Assembly: GCA_017616675.1 (NCBI GenBank)
Contig: JAFZXR010000055.1
Span: 1 to 37,015 of the forward strand
Source of the DNA: Bacteroidales bacterium
GTDB lineage: Bacteria > Bacteroidota > Bacteroidia > Bacteroidales > F082
Direction of reading: 5' to 3'
DNA: 37,015 nt
Shown here: piece after piece, positions 25,352 through 34,800 of the stretch
How positions within the stretch are numbered: the first letter of the stretch is position 1
Layout: each line of letters opens with the position of its first letter
Position numbers and translations under genes: made by a program
The notes under the pieces: generated by a model
Database searches by the model: none
The model's input: the letters and a program-made list of their open reading frames with translations, nothing else
What the model was told of the DNA's origin: nothing

Positions 25352-25744
25352 CTACAGATTCTCAACGATTTTCTTCTGCCATTCCTTGAACTGCTCCTCT
25401 GTCGGATGCATCTTCTCGCGACGGAAATCGAGGTCGCCCTCTTTCTGCATCGGTACGAGGTGGATGTGGGCGTGAGGCACTTCGAGGCCTATCACCGCCA
25501 CTCCGACTTTCTTGCACGGGATGGCTTTCTTTATCGCCACAGCGATCTTCTTGGCGAACACAATCATCTCGGCCAAGTCGGCATCCGAAATGTCGAAGAT
25601 ATAATCTTCTTCCTTCTTCGGGATGACCAAGGTGTGACCCGGGACGAGCGGACTGATGTCGAAGAACGCGAAAAACTTGTCGTTTTCAGCGATTTTGTAG
25701 CAAGGAATCTCGCCTGCCACTATTCTTGAAAAGATTGATGCCAT
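25352..25744 (-). CDS. HIT family nucleotide hydrolase
   Basis: Small cytosolic hydrolase of purine nucleoside phosphoramidates or dinucleotides (HINT-like). The 130-residue chain carries the histidine triad HAHIHLVPM, with His91, His93 and His95, and the N-terminal block FSRIVAGEIPCYKI typical of this family. Full length. It starts 1 base after greA and ends 2 bases before the methyltransferase. The physiological substrate cannot be told from sequence. Confidence 0.95.
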   Translation of the reverse strand: MASIFSRIVAGEIPCYKIAENDKFFAFFDISPLVPGHTLVIPKKEEDYIFDISDADLAEMIVFAKKIAVAIKKAIPCKKVGVAVIGLEVPHAHIHLVPMQKEGDLDFRREKMHPTEEQFKEWQKKIVENL

Positions 25745-25745
25745 G

Positions 25746-26222
25746 TTATTCTCTTGTTATTTCAACGATATCAAACAAAAGTTTTCCTGCCGGGACCTGA
25801 ATCTCGACCTGTTCGCCCACTGCCTTGCCAAGCAATCCCTTGGCGATAGGCGATGTGATGGAGATCTTTCCAGCCTTCAGGTTAGCCTCCTTCTCAGGGA
25901 CGATGGTATATGTCATCATCTGTTTTGTCTTCACGTTACGGATCTTCACCGTCGAGAGAATCAAGACCTTAGAGGTGTCCATCTTCGACTCGTCGATGAT
26001 ACGCGCGTTGGCGATGGTGAGCTGGAGCTTCACTATCTTCATCTCGAGAAGCTGCTGAGCCTCTTTCGCTGCGTCGTATTCGGCATTTTCCGACAAATCG
26101 CCCTTATCGCGTGCTTCTGCTATTGCCGCTGCGATTTTCGGACGCTCGTTGACACAGAGATTCTCCAATTCGTCCTTCAGTTTCTGTAGACCAGCTTGTG
26201 TAAAATATTCTACGTCTGCCAT
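25746..26222 (-). CDS. greA: Transcription elongation factor GreA
   Basis: Binds the RNA polymerase secondary channel and stimulates cleavage of backtracked transcripts. The 158-residue chain has the N-terminal coiled coil (about 1-75) with acidic residues at its tip (near DLSENAEYDAAKE), and the C-terminal FKBP-like domain containing SPIAKGLLGKAVGEQVEI. First gene of an operon with HIT, a methyltransferase and the second LtaS-like gene. Its short leader contains a terminator-type hairpin that may control it by attenuation. Confidence 0.97.
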   Translation of the reverse strand: MADVEYFTQAGLQKLKDELENLCVNERPKIAAAIAEARDKGDLSENAEYDAAKEAQQLLEMKIVKLQLTIANARIIDESKMDTSKVLILSTVKIRNVKTKQMMTYTIVPEKEANLKAGKISITSPIAKGLLGKAVGEQVEIQVPAGKLLFDIVEITRE

Positions 26223-26243
26223 ATCTTGTTATTTTTAAATTGT

Positions 26244-26282
26244 AAAAAAAGAGACCCTTACGTTAAATAAGGGCTCTTTTTT
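26244..26282 (-). terminator. Terminator or attenuator in the greA leader
   Basis: Minus-strand hairpin: AAAAAAGAGCCCTTA pairs with TAAGGG-TCTCTTTTTTT, with one bulged base, and ends in seven T. It would end the TonB receptor-PorV operon. It also lies downstream of the greA promoter at 26298-26326, so greA transcripts must pass through it, and terminated leader RNAs of about 48 bases are predicted. Confidence 0.8.
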
Positions 26283-26297
26283 CCGTAAAATTGTATG

Positions 26298-26326
26298 CAA
26301 AGATACAACTTTTTTTTGAGATGCAA
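26298..26326 (-). promoter_or_regulatory. Promoter of the greA operon
   Basis: On the minus strand TTG (26326-26324), an 18-base spacer and TATCTTTG (26305-26298). Predicted start near 26291, upstream of the hairpin at 26282-26244. It fits in the 110-base gap between the PorV-family stop and the greA start. Confidence 0.65.
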
Positions 26327-26334
26327 GAATTTTT

Positions 26335-27399
26335 TTAGAATATTATTCTTGCGCCTACAGAATGTGTACCTTTCCAGTGTTTTGTGTTGCGGTAAGCATA
26401 GTCGAGACAAACCTTCAAACCCTTCTTGTTGAGAGGAGCCTGAACTGTTGCACCGAGTGACAAACCTTTGTGAACGTTTGTGCATTCGGCGTCTTCGATG
26501 CTCTTAAGCAAACCTGACTCGTAGGTGTAACCTCCACGGAGCATGAGGATGTCGCGGAACGAACCCTCAAGACCGAAGACGAACTGATCCTTCGAGAAAG
26601 CGTTTGAGTTGAAGTTCACTGCCAGTGTCAAACGTGCGAGCTCATCGAAATTGAAGTCGTAAGCCGCCGCGATGTTCAACTGTGTCGGAAGCTCAAACTC
26701 GTCGGCACGCTGCACCACTGTGATACTTGACGACATTCCGTCGAGCATCACCTGGTAGGCGAGACCGTCGCCGCTGTACTTCATGGTAGGTCCGATGTTC
26801 TTCAAGGCGATACCGAAATGGATGTTATCGGTAATACCTGTGACATACTGGATACCTGCGTCCATTGCGACACCTGTACCTGTCATATCAGCAATCGACT
26901 CGCTGATGATCTTCAACACAAATCCGCCGTGGATACTGTTTGAGAACGACTTTGCCACAGCAAGGCTGATGTTCATCAAACTCGGTTTGTATGTACCGAT
27001 ACCACCGTCCGGGTTTTCTGTAGTTGTTCTGTCAATCTCGCCGAAACTCATCGACATAACCGATAAACCAGCGACCACTGATTCTGAGACACGTGTGAGG
27101 AATCCGAATGATACCACCGTTGTTCCCGAACCGGCAAGCCAGTTGGTATATGAGAAGTTAATATCCATGGTATTCACGAACGAGATACCAGCAACGTTAC
27201 TCCACATGGCGTCGACACCTTTGACGCTTGCCATACCGGCGCTGCCCCAACCTGATGATGCCGCCCATGGGTTAATCAGAAGTTCATTGGCACCTGCTTG
27301 ACCTGCTCTGTCCTTATTACCTGCGAATGCCTCAGTGCTCGCTAATCCAATGATGATTGTCAAGCTTGCTATTACGATAGTTCTAAATAACTTTTTCAT
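26335..27399 (-). CDS. PorV/PorQ family outer-membrane protein
   Basis: A 354-residue beta-barrel protein with signal peptide ending EAFAG. The repeated short amphipathic strands, the N-terminal block ELLINPWAASSGWGSAGMASVKG and a terminal aromatic (GARIIF) fit the PorV/PorQ (FadL-like) family. PorV itself shuttles T9SS cargo from the translocon to the attachment complex. This copy is the last gene of an operon with a TonB receptor and a large T9SS cargo, so it may be a dedicated partner of that cargo rather than the general PorV. The spacing to the cargo gene is 33 bases. Confidence 0.85.
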   Translation of the reverse strand: MKKLFRTIVIASLTIIIGLASTEAFAGNKDRAGQAGANELLINPWAASSGWGSAGMASVKGVDAMWSNVAGISFVNTMDINFSYTNWLAGSGTTVVSFGFLTRVSESVVAGLSVMSMSFGEIDRTTTENPDGGIGTYKPSLMNISLAVAKSFSNSIHGGFVLKIISESIADMTGTGVAMDAGIQYVTGITDNIHFGIALKNIGPTMKYSGDGLAYQVMLDGMSSSITVVQRADEFELPTQLNIAAAYDFNFDELARLTLAVNFNSNAFSKDQFVFGLEGSFRDILMLRGGYTYESGLLKSIEDAECTNVHKGLSLGATVQAPLNKKGLKVCLDYAYRNTKHWKGTHSVGARIIF

Positions 27400-27432
27400 G
27401 ATCGTGTACTTTTAATTTGTTCGCAAATAATT

Positions 27433-30400
27433 TTAGAATACATTTAAGTCAACCTGGCGTATTGCGCAATAGAACTTAATAGTGTGTTCACCGCCGTGTG
27501 CGTTGTCTTTCACATGGATGATGTAGATACCGCTCGCGATAGGTGTGTTAGCTTGGTTAGTCAAATCCCAATCGATTGATGTGGTCGATGAGTCATCTTT
27601 CTTAAACTGACGGATCTTGGTTCCGTTCACAGTGTAGATTGTCACGACGCACTGGTCAGGAAGATTGGTGATCTTGACCTTGTGAGTAAGAGCGTTAGGC
27701 TCGTAGTTGTCGTATGCATAATATGGGTTCGGCACAACCTGGATGAGATTCAGGTCTGACTCAGCCTTATCAGCATTGTTGTACGACGGGCCATAACCCT
27801 TTGTTGTGAAGGTGTAGTATGGTGCGTAACCCTCGTGGTTTACTGTATCGTAGACGTTATCGTTAATAACCTCAAGAGGCATTGTAGCATAGCCATACTT
27901 GTAAGGCTTGCTGACACGTAACGAAATCTTCACAGGGTTGTTCTTCGGCAACCACTCCTTGCCTTCGATAGCCATAGGCATTCCGACGAATGTAGGCTGT
28001 GACCAGAAGTTGATCATATATGCCTGAGGCTGGCTCATGCTCATACATGCGACGATACCGTCGAACAGGCCCTTACCGCCGTCGTAAGCCGGGCAGCGCA
28101 AGTTGATTGCACCTGCTTTGTACTTACCCATAGCGTAGACATACACATAGTGTTTACCACCGAACACCGCTGTTCCGTCAACCTGGTCGAAGATGACCGG
28201 GTCGGTGAGCTGTGAACCGCCGTTAGCTGTCGACGCTTTCACCGCTGGTGGGTTAAAGAGCATGTCACGTCCGTTCAAGTCAGGATAGAACGAGTCTTCA
28301 CCGAATGCGATGTTCAAACGGGCACCTGTCTCGAGGTCGATAGCATAGCCAGGGAACCATCCCATGCCGTATGGGCTAATGAATGCCGGTGACTCTGGGT
28401 CATCGCTCGGGTCCATTGTCAATGCCTCGGCATATGAAGCTGCTGCCGGGTTACCGTCCTTGTCGACTGATGGAGCTCTACGGAGGTAGAATGGTTTTGC
28501 ACCGTTTTCTGCCAACTTCTCGCTCATACACATCTCATAGACCGGGCAACGTGACCACTTCGACTTATCAGCTGTGAGCACGATATCCATTGAACCCATC
28601 TTACTGAAGATTGAGTCGACACGGTTCTTACCTTTGTAAACAGGACCCGGGTTGTATGTGCCAGAGTTACCTGATACGTTGGCAAGCAGATATGGTGACC
28701 ATGTTCCTTCAGCAATCTTCTCGAAGTAGCCGCTCGGGTCGTAAGCCTTGGTCTGACCGCTTGTCGAAGAGCTGATACTGACGTCGTTGTTCTGTGCGTT
28801 GTTCTGGTCGGCATAGCTACCGGCACGGATCCAGTTCAAAGGATTGGATGCTGTAGCATCACTGTCGCGGATACCTGTCAACCATCTGTATGAACTGTCG
28901 GCGTAAGTCACCGATGATTTAATCATACCGTTGTTAGGTGCGAGGTTAGCATAGATTTGTGTCTGGTTGTTACCCTCACCGTGTGTACCTACGAGTGTCG
29001 GACCAAATGGCCATGGCTGCTCGATGTTGATTGAAATACCTCTTTCAAGGAAGACTTTCTCGCTCGAGAGAACCGATGTGGTATCCGAGTGCATCTCTTC
29101 GCCTGTCTCAAGGTCTTTCAACGTCCACCAGAACACCTTCTTGGTAGCTCTGTCGCCGTCGATACCTGCATCACCTGTAACATGCTCGATTGTGATGGTC
29201 TCGAAGTCGTGGAACCATACAGCATAATCGGCAGGTTTCACATTCAACGGGTCGATAATCTTCACGTTCAGAGGACCGCAACCTCTCTTGTAGGTCGGGT
29301 GATAGATGACAGGATAGTCAGGATCACCAAACTGGTTGGTCTCGCTTGCCATCGGACGGCTCAGCAATTCCTTCACGTCAGCGTCGGAGAGCTCGAGTTG
29401 GTTACCACCGTTTCCGAGACCAGTCCAACGTGTGATGACCGGCTGGTCGCCATACGATGAATTGACAATGGTACCGTTCACAATCTTATGTGGTGTGGCC
29501 GAGTATAACTGAATCTTATTACGTCCTGCGAGATAAGGTGATTTCTGACCTTTACCCTCTGTGGTCTCAGGATCGTAAGTATAATAATTGTTATACGCGT
29601 ACGCGATAGCCATAAAGTAATAGGTGTGGTGGTTGACAAGACTCGGGTCGTTGTTCTGTGTGAACTGGTCGAGTGTCACCTCGAATGAGTGTGTGATACC
29701 GTTATCAGCACCTTCAACCATGATGGTAGGAACGCTCAATCCCATGTCTTCGCTGTACAGGAAGTTGATGATTCTGCCGACATTGTTCTTAACGTCGCAC
29801 TGGAAGATCAGACGAGCTTTTGTCTCATCGCCGAGTTCATCAGGACCGACTTCAGCGCTTGCAAGCTGATACACCTTATATCCTTCAAAACGATATTCTC
29901 TGTCGAATTCAACCCACTGACCGTTGATTGTATCTCCTTCAGGGATGTTGATATCGGTCTCAGCGTAATTCTCATATGGGTTGTTCGATGTCGGGTCGTT
30001 CGACAAGAGGATGATGAGTTTCTTGTCGAGTTCCTTGATTGTCAAGTTAGGTGCATCAGGGCCGTCGAGAACTTTGAAGCAGTTATCGAACATCGACTGG
30101 CACTTATCATCGACCTTACGGAGAAGTTCGACCGAAGCCCAAGCCTTACCTGTTGTTGCACGTGCCCACGGCACACCGAATGTGATGTAGTTGACAGCAC
30201 CTGATCTCAAGGTGAAAGGACCTGCCGACTGCATGAAACGACGGTCACCGACTTCGTTAGGGCTGCCATCGTTACCGGTCTCTTCGCTCCAGTACTTACC
30301 GTTCTGGTTGAAGCCGCCATTAGGAAGCAATCCGCCTGTACCCCAGTTACATGGGTCAGAGTCGAACGGGAACATGAAGTCGCAGGCAGGACCCACTGTA

Positions 30401-31788
30401 CCGGCAGCGCCTGGAACAGCTGTACCGCCGTACTGCATCTTAGCACCGTTCTTCCAGATACCTCTAAGGAAGAGGTAGTATTCAGCAGCTTCGTCAGGGT
30501 CGTTGTTAACACCCGAAGTGGCGTTGTTGTGATACACGAAACGACGCATACCGAAACGTTCGTCATCGACGATGTTGTTACCGAAGTTCACACCGTTGAT
30601 ACTCTCGTTACAGATCTGGACGCCGTTGGTGTCGTATTTAGGGTTATCTTTACCATCAGGATCGAGGTAAGGTCCCTGGAAGAAGTCGACACCGACCGCA
30701 GGAGGGTTGGCGCCGTAGGCCTGTGTCTGACCGCCACCATCGATAGGGGCACCGTTGTAACCGTAACCGAGACCACGTGCAACGTCGCAACCTACGTAGT
30801 CGTCATCGGCGAAGCCGAGGTCGACGTCGGTCCAAGGTGAGAAGTATGTGTTGGTCAAGGTATAAGTTGAACGGTTGATGATCTCGTAGCTGTAGAACGA
30901 CATGTTGTTGATCTCATCATTTGTTGCGAAAGCAAATGCTTGAGCTCTGATTTCCATACCGATAGCCGAGCCGCCTGTTTCAGTGTGTGAGTTACCTTTA
31001 TCGTTGAACACCCACCAGATTGTCTGGTCACCCTTGATAACCTGGTCAGCAAGGATTGAACCATGGACTGTGCCGGCGTAGAGCTCTTCCATTGTAGGAG
31101 TCTGCGTGTGGCAGAGGTCGTTGTCGATATCATAATAAGGATAGTCACCCTGAGTCGGGTCGTAAACACCGTCGGCCAAGCTGCCGTCCTTACCCGGGTT
31201 ATCATAGAAAGGAGCGAGATAGTAGCTCATTCCTCTCGCAGGGTCGCCGTGAGCAGGCCAGTTGAGGATGTTGGCCGGAATGTCATAACCTGGCTTCGGA
31301 ATACCGTTGTCGTCGCAGTTTTTGAGAAAATCGTCGACTTCAGCACGTGTGATGTGATACATCTTGTCGTATTCCATACATGTGGTAGCGTCGATAGATG
31401 CTGTACCGTCGACTGTAAGAGGACCGGTCCAGAAGTCGTTACCGACCTGACGGAAACGGATAGCGGCGCACTTCAACTGGTTGTTGATGTCCATACCTGC
31501 AATCCAAAGAGAACCGGCATACAACGATGTCATTGAACTCTTGGCAGGGATGTAGTATTTAGCACCTGAACCACCTGGAAGATCCCACCACATATCACCA
31601 CCGGCGTTGACACGGGCTCTCACGTTGTTGATGTTCAACCAAGCAAACGTTGAAGAAGGCGTACATCCGGCAGTGGTTTGTTTCAGATTCCGAGTTTGAG
31701 GGCCATTCATCTTGACCTTCTCGGCTCTTACTTCAGTTACACTTGCAATAAGAAATGCAACAGTTAATAAACGAATTATAGTCTTCAT
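27433..31788 (-). CDS. Large secreted protein with T9SS type A sorting domain
   Basis: A 1451-residue protein with a signal peptide (to about VRA at 20-22), a large central region rich in Asn, Asp, Gly, Tyr and Trp without a family I recognise, and a C-terminal T9SS sorting domain. That domain starts at about residue 1352 with VPNPYYAYDNYE, followed by VKITNLPDQCVVTIYTVNGT, then WDLTNQ and ASGIYIIHVKD. The extreme C-terminus (IKFYCAIRQVDLNVF) extends past a plain type A domain. It should be exported by T9SS and attached to or released from the cell surface. It is flanked by a TonB receptor upstream (24-base gap) and a PorV-family gene downstream. Surface binding or degradation of a macromolecule is a guess. 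Confidence 0.88.
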   Translation of the reverse strand: MKTIIRLLTVAFLIASVTEVRAEKVKMNGPQTRNLKQTTAGCTPSSTFAWLNINNVRARVNAGGDMWWDLPGGSGAKYYIPAKSSMTSLYAGSLWIAGMDINNQLKCAAIRFRQVGNDFWTGPLTVDGTASIDATTCMEYDKMYHITRAEVDDFLKNCDDNGIPKPGYDIPANILNWPAHGDPARGMSYYLAPFYDNPGKDGSLADGVYDPTQGDYPYYDIDNDLCHTQTPTMEELYAGTVHGSILADQVIKGDQTIWWVFNDKGNSHTETGGSAIGMEIRAQAFAFATNDEINNMSFYSYEIINRSTYTLTNTYFSPWTDVDLGFADDDYVGCDVARGLGYGYNGAPIDGGGQTQAYGANPPAVGVDFFQGPYLDPDGKDNPKYDTNGVQICNESINGVNFGNNIVDDERFGMRRFVYHNNATSGVNNDPDEAAEYYLFLRGIWKNGAKMQYGGTAVPGAAGTVGPACDFMFPFDSDPCNWGTGGLLPNGGFNQNGKYWSEETGNDGSPNEVGDRRFMQSAGPFTLRSGAVNYITFGVPWARATTGKAWASVELLRKVDDKCQSMFDNCFKVLDGPDAPNLTIKELDKKLIILLSNDPTSNNPYENYAETDINIPEGDTINGQWVEFDREYRFEGYKVYQLASAEVGPDELGDETKARLIFQCDVKNNVGRIINFLYSEDMGLSVPTIMVEGADNGITHSFEVTLDQFTQNNDPSLVNHHTYYFMAIAYAYNNYYTYDPETTEGKGQKSPYLAGRNKIQLYSATPHKIVNGTIVNSSYGDQPVITRWTGLGNGGNQLELSDADVKELLSRPMASETNQFGDPDYPVIYHPTYKRGCGPLNVKIIDPLNVKPADYAVWFHDFETITIEHVTGDAGIDGDRATKKVFWWTLKDLETGEEMHSDTTSVLSSEKVFLERGISINIEQPWPFGPTLVGTHGEGNNQTQIYANLAPNNGMIKSSVTYADSSYRWLTGIRDSDATASNPLNWIRAGSYADQNNAQNNDVSISSSTSGQTKAYDPSGYFEKIAEGTWSPYLLANVSGNSGTYNPGPVYKGKNRVDSIFSKMGSMDIVLTADKSKWSRCPVYEMCMSEKLAENGAKPFYLRRAPSVDKDGNPAAASYAEALTMDPSDDPESPAFISPYGMGWFPGYAIDLETGARLNIAFGEDSFYPDLNGRDMLFNPPAVKASTANGGSQLTDPVIFDQVDGTAVFGGKHYVYVYAMGKYKAGAINLRCPAYDGGKGLFDGIVACMSMSQPQAYMINFWSQPTFVGMPMAIEGKEWLPKNNPVKISLRVSKPYKYGYATMPLEVINDNVYDTVNHEGYAPYYTFTTKGYGPSYNNADKAESDLNLIQVVPNPYYAYDNYEPNALTHKVKITNLPDQCVVTIYTVNGTKIRQFKKDDSSTTSIDWDLTNQANTPIASGIYIIHVKDNAHGGEHTIKFYCAIRQVDLNVF

Positions 31789-31811
31789 ATTTCCAGTATT
31801 TATTATTCTGT

Positions 31812-34800
31812 TTAGAAGTTAAAGATCATACCAATTCTAATCTGACGTGGTGATGAATAGTGTCCCGGGTCGTTGACATACAAGCTGTACAACTCGCGGT
31901 ATGAATCAGCATTCGTCTGATTGTTGATTTCACGCTGCCATTCTGGAGCTGAGAGGTATCCATCGTCATCCGGGTTACCGGTTGAGTTGTAAACACCGAT
32001 GATATTCTTTGCGTTAAGCACGTTGAGCACCTGGAGATAGACGTTCAGGTAGGCCGGACGTTTCTCGCCGTCTTTCTTACCGATGTTGAGGTCAAAGTCT
32101 CTGTCGATCTTCATATCGAAACGGAATGCCCATGGGAGACGTGATCCGTAGAATGAACCCTTCAGCAGACGGTTACCCGACATGATAGGTGAGTTGATGT
32201 TGCTCTGTGCTGTGTAAGGAGTACCTGAACCGCCTTGCATTGTGATGGCGACACCGGTGTTGGCGAGCCACTGGATAGGTTTCTTGCCCGACTTCTCGCG
32301 TTTCGAGACAGGACCGTTGTAGTCCTTGCCGTCGGCGAAGCGGTAATCCAATGTCACGTTGAACTGGTGACGACGGTCCCAAGGCATTGCGAAGGTTGAA
32401 CGCAAGTTAGGAACACCGGCCGAAATCAAGGCGCTCATCGTGGTTGTTGAAGCACCTGTAGCGTTGGTGAACTGTAAGGTGTAAGAAGCACGCAGACGGA
32501 CGTTCTTGGTTCTACGCAAGTCGTACGATGCTGTGAGACCCTTAACTGTACCGAAGTCCAAGTTACTGTATGATGTATATGACTTAGGATAAGCACCCTC
32601 GTAACGGTACATCTGGATCATGTTACGCAACTCCTTATAATATGCTGTGATTGTCATTGACGATGAGTTGGTCAGCTTCTGGGTGAAACCGAGCTCATAG
32701 TCGATGGTCTGTGAAGGCTTCAAAGCCGGGTTGTTGAATGTGCCGCCCAGATCTGAGAAGTAATAGTAATCATAGATGTTCACGTGGATGTTCGAAGGAC
32801 GCTGTGTCAAGACGTCGTAGTGAGCGAAGAACAAAGCGTCGTCGGAAATCGGGAATGAGAACGAGATACGTGGCATCACTGTCCATTGTGGGCTGTAGTC
32901 CTTGAACGAGTTGATGTCGACATGTTGCTGGTCTTTATCTTTAACCCAAGCGGTGACACCGCCGATACCACCGATTGTGGTAGGGTCACTGATTTCGGCA
33001 CCTTCTGCATTGTACCATGTGTTATCATAACGGTAACCCATGATTTGAGAGATGTTCTTGATGTTATCGACATACACAGCGTAGTCGTCACCGATGTTGC
33101 TCGGGACAGACACTTGGGTACCGTTAGGAAGTGTGATCTTGCCATTGTTGATCTTGTCGCCCACTGTGTAGTAATCGTAAAGGATATATGGGTCTTTCAA
33201 CACTTTTTGGTTAGCATCGAAACGGTCGACACGGACACCAACGTTGAAGATAAGGTCTTTGAATGCGAACTTATCCTGGATGTAACCTGCCATGTAGATA
33301 GGTCTGAACGAACCTACCGGACGTGTGTAGTTGCCGTTTTCATCGGTCTCATTGAAGAAGTCTTCAAAGCTCGGCTGTTTCTTGAGTTTCTTACCGAGGT
33401 AGTCGTAACCATAGTATGAAACGTATGAGTTACCGTTCTGGGTCAACTCGTCAGGGGTGAACATGCTGATGTCGAAGCCATCGTTGAGATAAGCCTTGTG
33501 CATCTTACCGTCTCTGTCGTAGTATTCAATCGAGTTGTCGTTGAAGTCGTATGAGTCGGTGTTGATCCAGTCGACGCCTGTCACGCTGAGTCCGAGAGCT
33601 GAACGGAGGTTCTTGTCGAACTGGCGCTGGTCGGCGGCGTTGTACATTCTGTAGAACTTGATTGTATCGACGAATCCGTCGTAACCGATAATCTCAGGGT
33701 TGTTGATATCCAACTGGTCGATGTGGAAGTTGGCGAGGTTTCTCATCAAGTACCACATGCTACGGCCGGCGATGCCCCAATATCTGTTGTTTCGCTGCTC
33801 GTACTGGAGACCGAACTTGATTTCGTGGTTACCCAGTGTCATAGCTGTTGCGAGGTTGACACCGAACTGGTCGTTCTCGCTATAGCCGTAGTTCGACTGG
33901 ATTGTACCAGGAGCTGCATAGAGACCATAGAAAGCTGAAGGTGAGCTTGAGTTGAGCAGACCTTGGTTAAGCTGGAGTTCGTCGAAGTTGGTGTAGTGAC
34001 CTGCCGGGTCATTTTGATACAGATCGTAAACCATCGAGGTGTACTTGGCCAGCAACGGGTTGTAGTCGGCCGGACGGAAGTCAACCAAAGTATCATAGTC
34101 CCATGATGAGGTGTGCCACACGTTGGTGTAGGTGTGACCGTTGACTGTGATAGCTGTATCCATTGTGTAAGACGGGGTCTTATGGATGGTGTACTTACCG
34201 AGGTAGCCGTACTGCCAGATATCTTTCTTATGGTCAGGGTCGTAGCTCTTTCCGTTGACTCTCGAGTAGTCGACCTGCAAGCTGTAGTAGAAGTTCTTAA
34301 TCAGCGAGGTGCTTTCCGGAGCCGTTGGGAATCTCTGAGTGAAACGGCCGTAGACACGCCAGTTCTGGTAGTCATAGATGCCGTTCTTCTCGAAGTTGAA
34401 GTATTCCTGGCCACGTCCGTAGTCGTGTGATCTCGATCTGATGTAGCTACCGCCGATTGTGAGGTTGATAGTCTCGGTAGTACGGATACTTACGTTACCT
34501 GTTGTATTGATTGTCCAGTTTGATGTGTTCTGTGAGTTCTTCACATATTCCATCGAGCCCATTCTGGTATATTCACCGTTAGGATAGACACCGTCGCCTG
34601 AAGCACCGATACGGAGAGGGTTGTCCTTGATGTAGTCCAACCAGCTGTCGGTTGCCTTGTAGTGACCGATTGCCGAGATCCATCCGTCTTTGTTACGGGT
34701 GAACTCACCTGACACGAAGAAACCGAGGAGAGCTGTCTCCGACTTCTTACCTTTGATGAGCGGACCTTGGGCGTTGACACCTACTCTGGTGTGGCCGTAG

